The position numbers were made by a program, and so were the translations under genes. This document shows positions 35,767-45,561 of a stretch of 64,000 nt of DNA, in pieces. The stretch is from CALGLS01 sp965222105 (GTDB taxonomy: Bacteria > Bacteroidota > Bacteroidia > Chitinophagales > Saprospiraceae). Where the stretch lies: NCBI GenBank assembly GCA_965222105.1, contig CBDCTQ010000057.1:124001-188000 (forward strand), read 5' to 3'. Position 1 is the stretch's first letter; each line of letters starts with the position of its first letter. Under the pieces are notes generated by a model. The model saw nothing but the letters and a program-made list of their open reading frames with translations, was not told where the DNA came from and did not search any database.

Positions 35767-37248
35767 CTGCCGTCAGGCCAATGTCATTAAGATTGGAAAA
35801 TAAATATGTGTTGAAAATTTTTGAAAAAAAAAGTTAAGTGGTTTTATTTATGGTGAAATCACATATTATTAACCACTTAACTCAAAAAAAATGATTTCAT
35901 CAAAAGTACATATTCTGGCAGACTTACGAAAATTTTTAGATGATTCCTCGGCAAATAAATCAAAATATACAACGCATGAGGGCGCATTTACCAAGCCAAA
36001 AAAGTTGACATTCATCTTAACGGTCTTATTTTTATTGAACCTACCAAGGAAGAGTTTAGGGATTGAAATAGAATCTTTTTTTAAGGTAATAGATAAGGAG
36101 TTAGCAACTTGTACAAAGAGCGCAATGAGCCAAGCGAGATATAAGCTAAAAAAGGAAATTTTCATAGACTGGAATATTGCGCTACAACAATCATATTACA
36201 AACACAATGAAAAATCAATAAAGACGTGGGGGAAATATAGATTGGAAGGGATTGATGGGTCGACTGCTCATTTGATGGATACGGAAGAAATACGGAAAGA
36301 ATTTGGTTGTCAACCCAACCAACATGGAGGAGAGCCAATGGCAAGAATATTGGCGAGAGTGGATGTGTTAAATGAAATAATAATAGATGGTCAGATAGGT
36401 CCAATCAGCAAGGGCGAAAAAGAAATGGCTGTGTCTTACCTAGACCAAGTGGGTGAAAATGTGATTAGTATATATGATCGAAATTTTGCAAGTTTTGCGT
36501 TTATATATGAGCATGATCTTCGAGACCTCCCTTTCATTATACGTTGTAAAGTAGGGTTTAACAACGTGGTAAAAGAATTTGTATCATCGGGCGAAGAATC
36601 GGCGATCGTGAAATTTTATGCTACAAATAATGCCGTTCAATATTTTGCCGCCAAGGGTATAAAATTGGAAAAGCAAGATTTTGTAAAAGTAAGGTTAGTT
36701 CGAGTAGAACTAAGTAGCGGAGAGACCGAAATACTGATCACATCATTGAAGGATGAACAGGAGTTTCCAACACACGAATTTGGCGAAATATATAATACGA
36801 GATGGGGTACGGAAATATGCTTTGACACACTTAAAAATAAATTCCAGATAACTGCATTTAGTGGTCATACACCAATGGCAATTTATCAGGATTTTCATGC
36901 TACTGTATTGGTGGCAAACATAAATACGATCTTGATACAAGACTGTGAAGAAGAGGTGGAAAAAATCAGTGAGCGCCGACAACATGACTACAAAATCAAT
37001 AAAAACATCAGCATAGGCTCAATGAAAGGCGATCTGGTCAAGCTCTTTTTAGAAGAAGATAAGCAGGTTGAACTACTATTGAAGGTAATGAAAGCCAGAT
37101 TTATAAGGCATGTCGAGCCCGTCAGACCCGGTAGATCATTTGAAAGGAGGTTCAAAACACGGGCTAGGCGAACGAAATATTATACCTTAACTAATTATCG
37201 CCGTGCCATTTAAACATATGAAAAATGCAATCTTAACGACATTGGCCG
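35767..37248 (+). mobile_element. IS4-family insertion sequence
   Basis: The inverted termini share CCAATGTCRTTAAGATTG preceded by related GC-rich arms. Inside the left end is a hairpin (GTTAAGTGGTT...AACCACTTAAC) just upstream of the transposase start. Exact outer limits are uncertain by a few bases. It interrupts intron copy D. Confidence 0.75.
35891..37213 (+). CDS. IS4-family transposase
   Basis: 440 residues. DDE motifs: D in 'RLEGIDGSTAHLMD', D in 'ISIYDRNFASF', and the IS4 Y-(2)-R-(3)-E-(6)-K signature in 'YNTRWGTEICFDTLKNKF'. The length is normal for the family and the gene looks intact. A strong hairpin lies directly upstream and may limit read-through transcription. Confidence 0.88.
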   Translation: MISSKVHILADLRKFLDDSSANKSKYTTHEGAFTKPKKLTFILTVLFLLNLPRKSLGIEIESFFKVIDKELATCTKSAMSQARYKLKKEIFIDWNIALQQSYYKHNEKSIKTWGKYRLEGIDGSTAHLMDTEEIRKEFGCQPNQHGGEPMARILARVDVLNEIIIDGQIGPISKGEKEMAVSYLDQVGENVISIYDRNFASFAFIYEHDLRDLPFIIRCKVGFNNVVKEFVSSGEESAIVKFYATNNAVQYFAAKGIKLEKQDFVKVRLVRVELSSGETEILITSLKDEQEFPTHEFGEIYNTRWGTEICFDTLKNKFQITAFSGHTPMAIYQDFHATVLVANINTILIQDCEEEVEKISERRQHDYKINKNISIGSMKGDLVKLFLEEDKQVELLLKVMKARFIRHVEPVRPGRSFERRFKTRARRTKYYTLTNYRRAI

Positions 37249-37865
37249 TCAGGCAGGCTTTACCTGCACCCGTCATCGTAGGGAATTACTTCCTTCCTAC
37301 TCCTTAAAAAGGAGAACGATACAGGCTTACCGTGTTTCGCTTTTAATACAGAATGGGTTAGCGTCCACCTTTACCCCGGGGGAATTTTCATTCCGATGAA
37401 TGCCGGAAAGCAGCTACGTGTCATGAGTAAACGAACTTGACAACTGTACCCCCTGTCGTTTTTGACTACGGCGGTTATGCTCCCCATACAACAGGAAACA
37501 AGGTTAGTCTTTTCCGCCGCTCCAACCTGCCGACCTCTGGTGGGAGCAACGAGGCTTAAAGTGATTCACATATGTTACGCATACCATTCATTCCGCTTCC
37601 TCCTACCGCAAAAGACTAGCAGCTTTCGCTTTGACCTCACGGTCGCTGCTTATCCCGGTTGGAATCGGGAGGAGCTTTGTTGTCCTTCGGGCTTAGCACC
37701 TCACCATTACTAGTGACGCACCCCGAAGTAGGAAACTGATGGTAGCACATCAGGTTAAATCCACTTTTGAATAACTCATGTAAGATTATTGTTATTCCGG
37801 TGGTTTAACAGTATTATAAAGCGACTTTTCACGTCGCACCGCATATACAATGTTGGCTGCTGCCT

Positions 37866-38987
37866 TCATTTTTTAATTCCCTTTTCTTCAATATTTACAG
37901 CCACATATGCTAAAGCCATAGTTTTCTTGTCAATTTGGTCATCCCTATAATAATGGTCAAGTCCAAGTTCAGATACAACAAATCCGTTTGCAGTAATTTC
38001 ATCTGCAAGAGGCGTTAATCCATCATTTGGACCAAAAGCATTCATTGAACAATATCTACTTTTTATCTCCTTACTAATATTTGTTGCCAACGGAGCTCCA
38101 ACATAATGAATTACATTTATCTGGTCTGGTATTTTTAATTTTTCAAATTCAGCCTTTCGCATTTCATAACTTAAATCCTTTACAATGTCAATTTTCTTTC
38201 CTTTTGTCCAAAGCATAAACTCTGCAAACCAACATTTTGGGGCTTTAAGGTAATTATCAGCTATTGGACTGCCACGTAAAATACCTCCAACGCTAATCCA
38301 AGATTTGATATTTTTTATCTCGTTTGGTTCTAATATCTTACCCAATGCTATCGCTGTTTCCAATCCTCCCTTGCTGGCACTCACTACCAAAATGTTATCG
38401 TGATTATCATTGATAGATTTTAGTTGGTAAGCAATAATTTGAGCATTAGCATCAGATAGCCCCCATTCTTCTGTTTCTATAAGTTCATTAGATATTTCAT
38501 ATTGTTTCAATAGTTTTCTCTGGTGAGCAAAATCAGCTCCTGTGGTTGTATCTTCCTTATAACCAAGTCCTGGCACGAACACTATGTGGTATTTTTTTAA
38601 AGCTGTATAAATATCCACCTTATCCTCCAAAACGGTCTGGTGATATAAATCTTGGCAATATTTATTTCCTCTGTTTTCGTAAAGCCTTTGTAAGAAATAA
38701 AATGTTGCTACGTCTTTTGAATATTTTTTGCTAATCTCCGAAAGAACTGATGTTTTTAGGTCGTCAGTTTCAAAATGAGAAAATAAACCTTTAACAGATT
38801 TGCTTTGAGGATTTTCAATCATAGCTTTCGCCAAATAGTGGTCAACAGTTACATTAATCTCTTGACCCAAGAAATGACCTCTTGCACTCTGAATATCTTT
38901 TTTCTTGGGCAGACAACTTGCCCCTAATAAAACATAGGTGATTGTACCTAATGTAATAATCAAAATAATTTGAATTGCTTTTTTCAT
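37866..38987 (-). CDS. cassette lipoprotein, alpha/beta hydrolase
   Basis: 373 residues from the ATG at 38987 (MKKAIQIILIITLGTITYVL); a longer frame to 39194 runs through the attC-like site and is rejected. Lipoprotein-like signal (LLGASC). A nucleophile-elbow-like 'VVSASKGGLETA', Asp in 'FGPNDGLTPLAD' and His in 'LGLDHYYRDD' give a possible Ser-Asp-His triad, with 'HIVFVPGLGY' as oxyanion loop. Substrate unknown. Single-gene cassette with exactly matching cores GTTGGCTGC (39013) and GCAGCCAAC (37860). Confidence 0.7.
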   Translation of the reverse strand: MKKAIQIILIITLGTITYVLLGASCLPKKKDIQSARGHFLGQEINVTVDHYLAKAMIENPQSKSVKGLFSHFETDDLKTSVLSEISKKYSKDVATFYFLQRLYENRGNKYCQDLYHQTVLEDKVDIYTALKKYHIVFVPGLGYKEDTTTGADFAHQRKLLKQYEISNELIETEEWGLSDANAQIIAYQLKSINDNHDNILVVSASKGGLETAIALGKILEPNEIKNIKSWISVGGILRGSPIADNYLKAPKCWFAEFMLWTKGKKIDIVKDLSYEMRKAEFEKLKIPDQINVIHYVGAPLATNISKEIKSRYCSMNAFGPNDGLTPLADEITANGFVVSELGLDHYYRDDQIDKKTMALAYVAVNIEEKGIKK

Positions 38988-39004
38988 TGAACATTTTTTT
39001 GATT

Positions 39005-39077
39005 GCAGCCAACGGCCAAGCATACACGGCGTGACCAGCTTTTGCTGGGCATGACCGATGTATGCATTGTTCGCTTC
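39005..39077 (-). repeat. attC-like site 9 (intron-free)
   Basis: Minus strand GAAGCGAAC, AAT, arm GCATACATCGGTCATGCC, CAGC-AAAA-GCTG top, arm ending CGTGTATGC, then TTGGCC and the GTTGGCTGC core. A 73-base hairpin, the intact counterpart of intron-split site 10. Confidence 0.82.
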
Positions 39078-39115
39078 TCGCCTTCTCTTTTTCAATTCTT
39101 TTTTTAAGTCGCAGC

Positions 39116-39379
39116 TTATTTGCATACTATACCGTTTCCTTGCCCTGGGCAAAAGCAAGAGCTGCCAACTTGAACAGGAGACACCAATTGGCATCTTCTA
39201 TTTCCCCAAGTGTCACAACACCATCCTCCCATTTCAACTTGTGGAGGTGGATTAGGGTTAGGAGTTGGATTCCCCCCTCCTCCTAACCCAAGGCTGGCAA
39301 GAATAATTGCAGAAATTACAGTAATGGCAACACCAACTATTATTTTGGATAAAGTGCTACTTGATTTTTTATCTTCCAT
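39116..39379 (-). CDS. cassette gene, small Cys-rich membrane protein
   Basis: 87 residues: a membrane helix (residues 11-32, 'SKIIVGVAITVISAIILASL'), a Pro/Asn spacer, and a compact Cys-rich C-terminus with six cysteines ('GGWCCDTWGNRRCQL', 'GSSCFCPGQGNGIVC'). The Cys domain should face the periplasm or medium and be disulphide-bonded; no family name is known to me. A one-gene cassette bounded by GTTCGCTTC (39551) and GAAGCGAAC (39077), the most exact core pair in the array. A possible secreted effector or immunity-like protein, but this is speculation. Confidence 0.65.
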   Translation of the reverse strand: MEDKKSSSTLSKIIVGVAITVISAIILASLGLGGGGNPTPNPNPPPQVEMGGWCCDTWGNRRCQLVSPVQVGSSCFCPGQGNGIVCK

Positions 39380-39542
39380 GGTCTTTTGTTTTTATTAAAA
39401 TTAAATTGATGCCTTGAAATTAGTCATAGTCGCTAAATAGGAAATTACCAACATTAATCGAAATTAGAAAATCTAATTTCGATTTGACTTTTGATTTTGC
39501 CATAGTAACTTGATTTTGGTTAATGATTTTTTCTTTTTGGTG

Positions 39543-39633
39543 GAAGCGAACACTAAGGAGTGTATATGTCACCCACGAAGCACTCAAACCAAAGCGTACC
39601 CTGTCACAGGTGACATATACACTTCAGTTGAAC
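39543..39633 (-). repeat. attC-like site 8, GTATATGTCACC family
   Basis: Minus strand GTTCAACTGAA, stem GTATATGTCACC / GGTGACATATAC around GCGTACCCT-like centre, TTAGT, then GTTCGCTTC. Near-identical to site 2 next to the other unit A copy. Confidence 0.8.
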
Positions 39634-39682
39634 AACCATGCCTCCAGCAGGCAATTTTACTAACGATCCGAAGATTTTCTCC

Positions 39683-39866
39683 CTAAAGGTATTTTCCTTT
39701 TACGGGACCAGGCAGGAAAAGCAAACCACTTTCAGTTAACTTCAGTTGTCCTTCCCATGTCGAACCTGCGCCGGGCACTTTTGAGCAGGAAAGGTAACGA
39801 TTTTTAGTCATATCTCCAAAATGGTTGCCGGAAATTGACTGGTTCTGTAACAGTTTTGTTATGAAC
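39683..39866 (-). pseudogene. 3' remnant of the small lipoprotein gene beside unit A copy 1
   Basis: Encodes 'FGDMTKNRYLSCSKVPGAG' and '..LPGPVKGKYL' plus stop. It is cut at the 5' side by the end of IS91-like unit A, after the tetranucleotide GAAC (39863-39866, plus strand), the sequence IS91 elements use as target. Confidence 0.6.
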
Positions 39867-39895
39867 AGGCATTACAGTACCAGGGCAACCATTCG

Positions 39896-41146
39896 TTACA
39901 CCACCGATGGAGGGGAGAGGAGGCTCGAAAACAACGACAATTGTGGCGGCGGACGTGCCACATTCTGCCGGGGAAGTCGCAGGTGTTTGATGTTTCTAAA
40001 TTTCCAGTCAGGGTCGGTGGGGATTAGGAATGTCACAAAATCGTCGATCATTCCACAGTTTTGACATACATTGACCGGCGCTCCTATCAGCTTTTCTATT
40101 ATCTTTTCGGTCGACCGCTTCGGTGGCACGATAACCTTTAGCTGCGACTGAAGAGCCCTTAGTTTTTTGCGCCAGGCACTCGACAATATTCCGTAATAAC
40201 GCACCTTTTGAAAACCGACGGGCAATAGATGCTGCAAGAACCTCCGAATAAACTCAAACACACCCAAAATCAGCGTTTCGATCTTTGGTTTTTCGTCGCC
40301 TTCCTGCTTTCGATAGTCTTTGTAGGTTATTGTAATAGTATTGTTTTGTTGGTCTTCTATGCGGCTGTCCGCTATGGCTACCCGATGCACGTACCGACCC
40401 AGATATTCGTATAGCTGAGTTACTCCTTTGGCCGGTGCTTGATTCCAAACTATCCAATCAATTTCCTTCACTTTGCTAATCACCTTATTCACCAGGTCAA
40501 GGTCATCATATACCAGGTCGCCTTCGTTTAAAGACTTTTGCAAGAGTTCTAAATATATTTCCTTAAACCGGTCCCTAAGGTCGCTCGGATGTATCAGATA
40601 GTTCCATAGCTTTCCCTCTACCCACTGCCCCGTCTTCAAATCCACTCCTCCGTTTGGGACGATGGTGTGAACATGAGGGTGATACGATAGGTTTTGCCCC
40701 CACGTATGGAGCATACTGATCATCCCAGGTTTTATACCAAGCTGCTCCTTACACAACTGCTGTAGTGCCCGCGACGACGCCCGGAAAAGTATATTATAAC
40801 ATACTTTTTTATTCTTCTTTGCCAACGGACGTAGCTCACTGGGAAGCGTAAATATGGTATGAAAATACGTTGTTGGAAGAGTGAGTTGAACTACCTTATC
40901 TAACCAGATTTCCTTCTTAATATTTTGACAAATCGGACAGTATCGATTACCGCATGACTTATAAATAAAATGGCGATGATCACAGCTCTGACATTCCACC
41001 ATCATCCCTCCCAGCGCCGGTGTGCGACATATTCGGATTGATCGTATAACTTTTATTGCTTGCCTACTTGGCTTAAAGCGGGCTATAAACTCCTCGCCCC
41101 AGTCGCGGAAGAGTTGTCCGATTCGATATGTTTTAGCTTCAGGCAA
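39896..41146 (-). CDS. IS91-family HUH transposase, unit A
   Basis: 416 residues. N-terminal zinc-binding region 'CQSCDHRHFIYKSCGNRYCP' followed by CQN; HUH motif in 'HPHVHTIVPNGGV'; catalytic tyrosine region 'YLGRYVHRVAIADSR'; C-terminal 'FIRRFLQHLLPVGFQKVRYY'. It is intact and would nick and rejoin one strand for rolling-circle transposition. It begins inside the end of the recombinase gene. Confidence 0.88.
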   Translation of the reverse strand: MPEAKTYRIGQLFRDWGEEFIARFKPSRQAIKVIRSIRICRTPALGGMMVECQSCDHRHFIYKSCGNRYCPICQNIKKEIWLDKVVQLTLPTTYFHTIFTLPSELRPLAKKNKKVCYNILFRASSRALQQLCKEQLGIKPGMISMLHTWGQNLSYHPHVHTIVPNGGVDLKTGQWVEGKLWNYLIHPSDLRDRFKEIYLELLQKSLNEGDLVYDDLDLVNKVISKVKEIDWIVWNQAPAKGVTQLYEYLGRYVHRVAIADSRIEDQQNNTITITYKDYRKQEGDEKPKIETLILGVFEFIRRFLQHLLPVGFQKVRYYGILSSAWRKKLRALQSQLKVIVPPKRSTEKIIEKLIGAPVNVCQNCGMIDDFVTFLIPTDPDWKFRNIKHLRLPRQNVARPPPQLSLFSSLLSPPSVV

Positions 41147-41972
41147 AGGTCGTCAATGGGATGGTTAATCTGCTATTGCTTGCTTGCCGTGAAGGCGGAA
41201 CGCAGTGGAGTCCTTCATGGTGGCCCAGTTGCTTTTGGAGGGTGAAAACGTCGGTTCCGTTTTCGAGGTGGTGAGTTGCATAGGAATGCCGCAAACCGTG
41301 TGCCGAGATCGACGATGGAAGCCGCCCATTTTTTACGGCCACATTTATCGCTTCCTGAGCTGCCCGATTGCTCCAACGGCTGCTCCGGTACTTTCCGTTA
41401 AACAAATACTTTTTTGGATGATAGTAATTCATATACGATTTCATCATCTCCAACAACGAGTCGGGCAACATGACGTATCTGTCTTTGAGCCCCTTACCCC
41501 GCCGGACGTGCAGTTGTTTTCGATCAATACTGATATCCTCAATCTGAAGGTTGAGTGATTCGCTAAGACGCAACCCCGTAGCATACAAAAGAATGATGTA
41601 AAACTGATGTTTGAAATTGGGCGCTGCTTCGATCAATGTCTGTACCTCCTGGGTAGAAAGAATCCGGGGCAGTGCTTTTTCTTTTCGTGGACGTGGGAGC
41701 TTATCCAAGTCCCATTCGCGGTCAAGTACTTTGGTGTAAAGCAATCGGATGGCGGAGTAATCGCCATTGATGCTTTGCCAGCTCAGCCCTCGTCGCGCCC
41801 GGTAAAGAAGATACTGTCGATGTGCATCGGCCTTGTCGAAGTCGGGATTGGAAGATTGTTTGAGGCACCATTTGTAGAAGTTGCGCACGGCTCCAACATA
41901 AGATTTACGGGTTGCTAGCGCATAGTTTGATTGAAGCATAAAGTCGGCGTACCGACGGATTAGTTTTTCCAT
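41139..41972 (-). pseudogene. tyrosine recombinase of unit A, copy 1, C-terminus lost
   Basis: Identical in layout to the intact copy at 58914-59810 up to 'TLQKQLGH', then about 60 bases are replaced by unrelated sequence, so the His-x(8)-Tyr segment with the nucleophilic tyrosine is missing ('HHEGLHCVPPSRQASNSR' instead). The catalytic Arg ('TGLRLSESL') and 'HGLRHSYATHH' remain. Not expected to be active. Confidence 0.8.
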
Positions 41973-42100
41973 GATGATATGTTTGTGGATTTGAAGTACT
42001 AATGTTATAGTACTTAAATCTACAAAACAGAATCGTGAAAATCAAGTGTTAAAAGGTGGATTTTGTGACATGTAGGATTGTTGTTGGGGAAGGATTCTTT

Positions 42101-42147
42101 GTTCAACGGCTCGCATACCCGCAGGCTGCCCGCTTAGGGCAGCTTGA
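42101..42147 (-). repeat. attC-like site 7, 3' half after the intron
   Basis: 3' exon TCAAGCTGCCCTAAGCGGGC, then ...GGGTATGCGAGCC and the GTTGAAC core. Similar to the right half of site 1 (59939-60007). Confidence 0.72.
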
Positions 42148-43148
42148 GTCGGGTAGGTCGGGAGGGTTGCCCCTCCTTTCCCCCCTCAGAACAGACCATA
42201 CTAGTTTCCCAGTAATCTGCTCAAGCACTCATAACGGTTATGATCACCGCACCGAGCATTGTAAGCTACTCGATTTTACGATAATAGATGTCAAAATGAC
42301 TACCATCAGCCCGGTTTAAAAAGTATCAACCTTACCTTTGCCCCGGTTATACTAATGATTCTGTTGGCACAGCCAGTCAGCTATTCATGGGCTGAAATAA
42401 CTCCTGGCTTCCACTGCTCTGACCCAGATAAAGTCGTTCGTACACCGTTCTCGTAATTGAGCACCTGCCGGAAGTCAGCTCCCCTTTCGCGGCGAGTGAT
42501 GTTGACCGAGTTTCTCTTACTTCAATCCCGGTCGCAACTCGTATCCCTGTCATTACAACAGGACATTTGCTTTTTCCAGCATCCCTTACCTGCACCGCCA
42601 TCGTAGGGAATTACTTCCTTCCTACTCCTTAAAAGGAGAACGATACAGGCTTACCGTGTTTCGCTTTTAATACCGAATGGGTTAGCGTCCACCTTTACCC
42701 CGGGGGAATTTTCATTCCGACGAATGCCGGAAAGCAGCTACGTGTCATGAGTAAACGAACTTGACAACTGTACCCCCTGTCGTTTTTGACTACGGCGGTT
42801 ATGCTCCCCATACAACAGGAAACAAGGTTAGTCTTTTCCGCCGCTCCAAAGCAACGAGGCTTAAAGTGATTCACATATATTACGCATACCATTCATTCCG
42901 CTTCCTCCTACCGCAAAAGACTAGCAGCTTTCGCTTTGACCTCACGGTCGCCACTTATCCCGATCGGAATCAATCGGGAGGAGCTTTGTTGTCCTTCGGG
43001 CTTAGCACCCCACCATTGCTAGTGACGCACCCCGAAGTAGGAAACTGATGGTAGCACATCAGGTTAAATCCACCTTTGAATAACTCATGTAAAATTATTG
43101 TTATTCCGATGGTTTAACAGTATTATAAAGCGACTTTTCACGTCGCAC
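42148..43148 (-). ncRNA. group II intron copy E, ORF-less, full length
   Basis: 1001 bases, 5' GTGCGACGTGAAAAG at 43148 to CCGAC at 42148, inserted after the 5' exon GTTCAACAAAGTATATAC-G. Domain V is at 42189-42222 (34 nt, GAAA loop) but has T instead of C in the two-base bulge, which may weaken catalysis. Domain VI with a candidate branch A 7 bases from the 3' end follows. No reverse transcriptase ORF. Confidence 0.85.
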
Positions 43149-43223
43149 CGTATATACTTTGTTGAACTAAGTCGCTACGCGACAATTCCCCCTCAATTTA
43201 GCAAATAAACTGAATATCCACTA

Positions 43224-43258
43224 ATGTAGAGGTTTTTTAACCTTTAAAATCTCTACAT
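43224..43258 (+). promoter_or_regulatory. hairpin directly before the unit B recombinase start
   Basis: ATGTAGAG pairs with CTCTACAT, with an inner AGGTT/AACCT pairing; the ATG follows at 43260. The same hairpin lies at 50310-50344 in copy 2. It could control translation, protect against read-through, or be a recombination site. Confidence 0.45.
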
Positions 43259-43259
43259 C

Positions 43260-44169
43260 ATGAAAAAAAGTAACCATTCTTCGTCCATCAAAAGCCCCAT
43301 GATCCAGCGGGCCAAACTTCATGTGGACGGCTTCGCTGCCTTGTTCGCCAAACTCGAACAAAAAATCATCCTCGGCAGTTTGTCTAAATCTACTCTTCTG
43401 AATTACGGCCGATGCATCGCCAAAATCAGCCTTCACTTCAAATGCATTCCCACTCTGCTGGACGAAGAGCAGATCAACGGATACCTCCAACACCTGCTTA
43501 CCAATCCACAACAACCTTCCAAGTCCTACTTCAAACACACTGTTTACGGCCTAAGGTTTTTGTTTCGCACTTTCAACATGGAAGACCGAATCGTCAAATT
43601 GCCTACGCTAAAAACGATCCAACAAACTTCCCGTCGTCCTCAACCAATCTGAATGCAGAAAACTTTTCAAAGCAGGCAGAATCCTCAAACACCGAGTCCT
43701 ACTCAGTTTAATTTATTCTGCCGGTTTGCGCAACAAAGAAGTCCGCAACCTCAAACTCGCAGACATTGACTTTGAACGCAAAACAATCCACATCCGACAA
43801 ACCAAATACAACAAGGATCGATACCTACCCCTTTCTGATAAAATCAGCATTGGGCTGAAGAAATACATCCTGGCATACAACCCCAAAGTCTACCTGTTCA
43901 ATGGTAAATCCATCGGCAGTCCACTTTCTGCAAGAGGAGTCCAGTGGACTTTGCGACAAACACTCAAAAGAACCGACATCAACAAAGAGGTCACCGTTCA
44001 TACCCTCCGACATTCCTATGCAACTCATTTGTTAGAATTTGGTGTTGATGTCAATTCCGTGTCCAAATTGTTAGGACATGAGCTGCTTGCTACCACCCTG
44101 ATCTATTTACATGTTGCCCAGATCAAACCCATGCCAAGATTCAGCCCTTTCGACAAACTGTATCAATAG
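43260..44169 (+). pseudogene. tyrosine recombinase of unit B, copy 1, frameshifted
   Basis: Equivalent to the intact 302-residue gene at 50346, but a run of five A instead of four near 43608-43613 shifts the frame after 'RIVKLPTLK'. The downstream part (43726-44169) still encodes the catalytic domain ('HTLRHSYATHLLEFG', 'LLATTLIYLHVAQ'). Either inactive or a recent loss. Confidence 0.85.
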
Positions 44170-45316
44170 CATCGTTCTGAAAAACATTATCGGAGATATC
44201 ATCAATAGCCAATGGGATTACATTGGGTCTACTTTTAACTCGTTTAAAATTAGAATCCTCAACGCTATTCGCCGTTGCAGAACACCTGCAATGGGTGGGT
44301 CGTTGTACCGGTGTAATTCCTGCGGCCATTTTCATAAACGATATCATTCCTGCCGCAACCGCAATTGTCCTGTTTGCCAAAACACGCAAAAGGAGGAATG
44401 GGTACAAAAACAACAAGAACAAGTATTACCGTGTACATACTACCATGTCGTTTTCACCGTACCTCATCAACTCAACGAGTTGTTCCTGGCTTACCCCAGG
44501 CAGTTGTACAAACTCTTATTCGATGCCTCCTGGCAATGCCTCAACCAGTTTGGGTGGAACCCCAAATTTCTTGGAGCACAAATTGGTGCTACTTCTGTCC
44601 TCCACACCTGGGGGAGCAATTTGAGTTATCACCCACACATCCATTGCATCGTTCCGGGGGGCGGCATTACCTTAAAAAACAAGTGGAAGATCGCCAATGG
44701 CAATGGAAAGTTTCTCTTTCCCGTCAAGGCAATGAGCCCTGTCTTTCGGGGCATTTTCATGAAAAAATTTAAAGCTTTTTGTCAGCAAAATGGTTTAGAT
44801 AGCATTGATGATCTGACCAATGAACTTTATAAAATTTCATGGATCGTATATGCCAAGCCTCCTTTTGGCGGCACGGAGGGCGTCATTCGATACCTGGCAA
44901 GATATACACATAAAATCGCCATCACCAACCATCGGATCATCGACTTTTCAAACAATACTGTTACATTTTCTTACACCGACTACAGACATCGAAATCAAAA
45001 AAAGAAGACCACTTTATCGGCTCAAGAATTTGTACGCAGGTTTGCGATGCACATCCTTCCCAAAGGGTTTTGTAGAATCAGACATTACGGCATATTGAGC
45101 AGCACTTATAAAAACAAACTCTTCCCCAACATCCCCAAACAACAAACCAAAACCGACTGGGTAAGTTTTTGGAAGGCCAAAGGACTCGACGTCCTAAAAT
45201 GCCCTCATTGTCAATCGGGCCGACTTGTTTTCTTTGGCGAGTTAGTTCCCATCAGAGGGCCGCCACCAACTATCCAAAAACCTCCCCAAAACCAACCTTC
45301 CGTTTCTTTGACCTAG
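44111..45316 (+). CDS. IS91-family HUH transposase, unit B copy 1
   Basis: Up to 401 residues; the first about 20 codons overlap the recombinase end, so the real start may be later. Zinc-binding 'CNSCGHFHKRYHSCRNRNCP', HUH 'YHPHIHCIVPGGG', tyrosine region 'RYLARYTHKIAITNHR', then 'FVRRFAMHILPKGFCRIRHY' and a C-terminal CxxC. Rolling-circle transposase. Nearly the same protein as at 51196-52401. Confidence 0.87.
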   Translation: MLPRSNPCQDSALSTNCINSIVLKNIIGDIINSQWDYIGSTFNSFKIRILNAIRRCRTPAMGGSLYRCNSCGHFHKRYHSCRNRNCPVCQNTQKEEWVQKQQEQVLPCTYYHVVFTVPHQLNELFLAYPRQLYKLLFDASWQCLNQFGWNPKFLGAQIGATSVLHTWGSNLSYHPHIHCIVPGGGITLKNKWKIANGNGKFLFPVKAMSPVFRGIFMKKFKAFCQQNGLDSIDDLTNELYKISWIVYAKPPFGGTEGVIRYLARYTHKIAITNHRIIDFSNNTVTFSYTDYRHRNQKKKTTLSAQEFVRRFAMHILPKGFCRIRHYGILSSTYKNKLFPNIPKQQTKTDWVSFWKAKGLDVLKCPHCQSGRLVFFGELVPIRGPPPTIQKPPQNQPSVSLT

Positions 45317-45525
45317 TCAAGGGCTGGGAGGGGTATGTCATCAACGGAATTATTGCCGACATAACAATACAATTTCAAAATGCATTTGTACAATTATCAT
45401 ACTCTTTTAGACTTGTAGTACTCTTCAATGCAGCACTAAATGTAAAATCAGCACGATACCATTTGTGCTCCTCGCTTTTCTCCTACAAAATTATATTTGC
45501 TTTCTCCTAGCCTTTGGTCGACTTC

Positions 45526-45561
45526 GTTCAACAGAGTTTTCATGCTGGGTCGTGCCGACCG
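45526..45561 (-). repeat. attC-like site 6, 3' half after the intron
   Basis: 3' exon CGGTCGGCACGACC, then CAGCATGAAAACTCT and the GTTGAAC core: the same right half as the uninterrupted site 4 at 52611-52670. Confidence 0.85.

Larger units (their letters stand above)
33969..37839 (-). ncRNA. group II intron copy D, broken by two insertion sequences
   Basis: The 5' end GTGCGACG lies at 37839 (5' exon GCAGCCAACATTGTATATGC-G) and the 3' end CCGAC at 33969. An IS4-type element interrupts the middle (35.77-37.25 kb), and an IS630-type element is inserted at a TA inside domain V (halves 34010-34024 and 35382-35400). Joined, domain V is the canonical 34 nucleotides. This copy cannot splice as DNA stands. 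Confidence 0.82.
39867..42100 (-). mobile_element. IS91-like unit A, copy 1 (tyrosine recombinase plus HUH transposase)
   Basis: About 2.23 kb from the AGGCATTA end to the cassette core GTTGAAC (42107-42101). It contains a decayed recombinase gene and an intact transposase gene, overlapping by 8 bases. A palindrome AGTACTA-TAACAT-TAGTACT (41995-42014) lies upstream of the recombinase start. Confidence 0.75.
43168..45525 (+). mobile_element. IS91-like unit B, copy 1
   Basis: 2358 bases between GTTGAAC (43161-43167) and GTTCAAC (45526-45532); ends TAAGTCG... and ...CGACTTC are near-inverse. Carries a frameshifted tyrosine recombinase gene and an intact HUH transposase gene on the plus strand, opposite to the cassette genes. 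Over 97% like copy 2 except for a mosaic stretch in the transposase gene. Confidence 0.75.

Noticed and set aside
36162..36985. Minus-strand ORFs within the IS4 element
   Set aside because: They are shadows of the transposase gene with no family-like sequence.
37866..39194. 442-residue extended reading frame of the lipoprotein hydrolase
   Set aside because: The extra 69 residues run backwards through attC-like site 9 and the neighbouring cassette gene; the signal peptide begins at the ATG at 38987.
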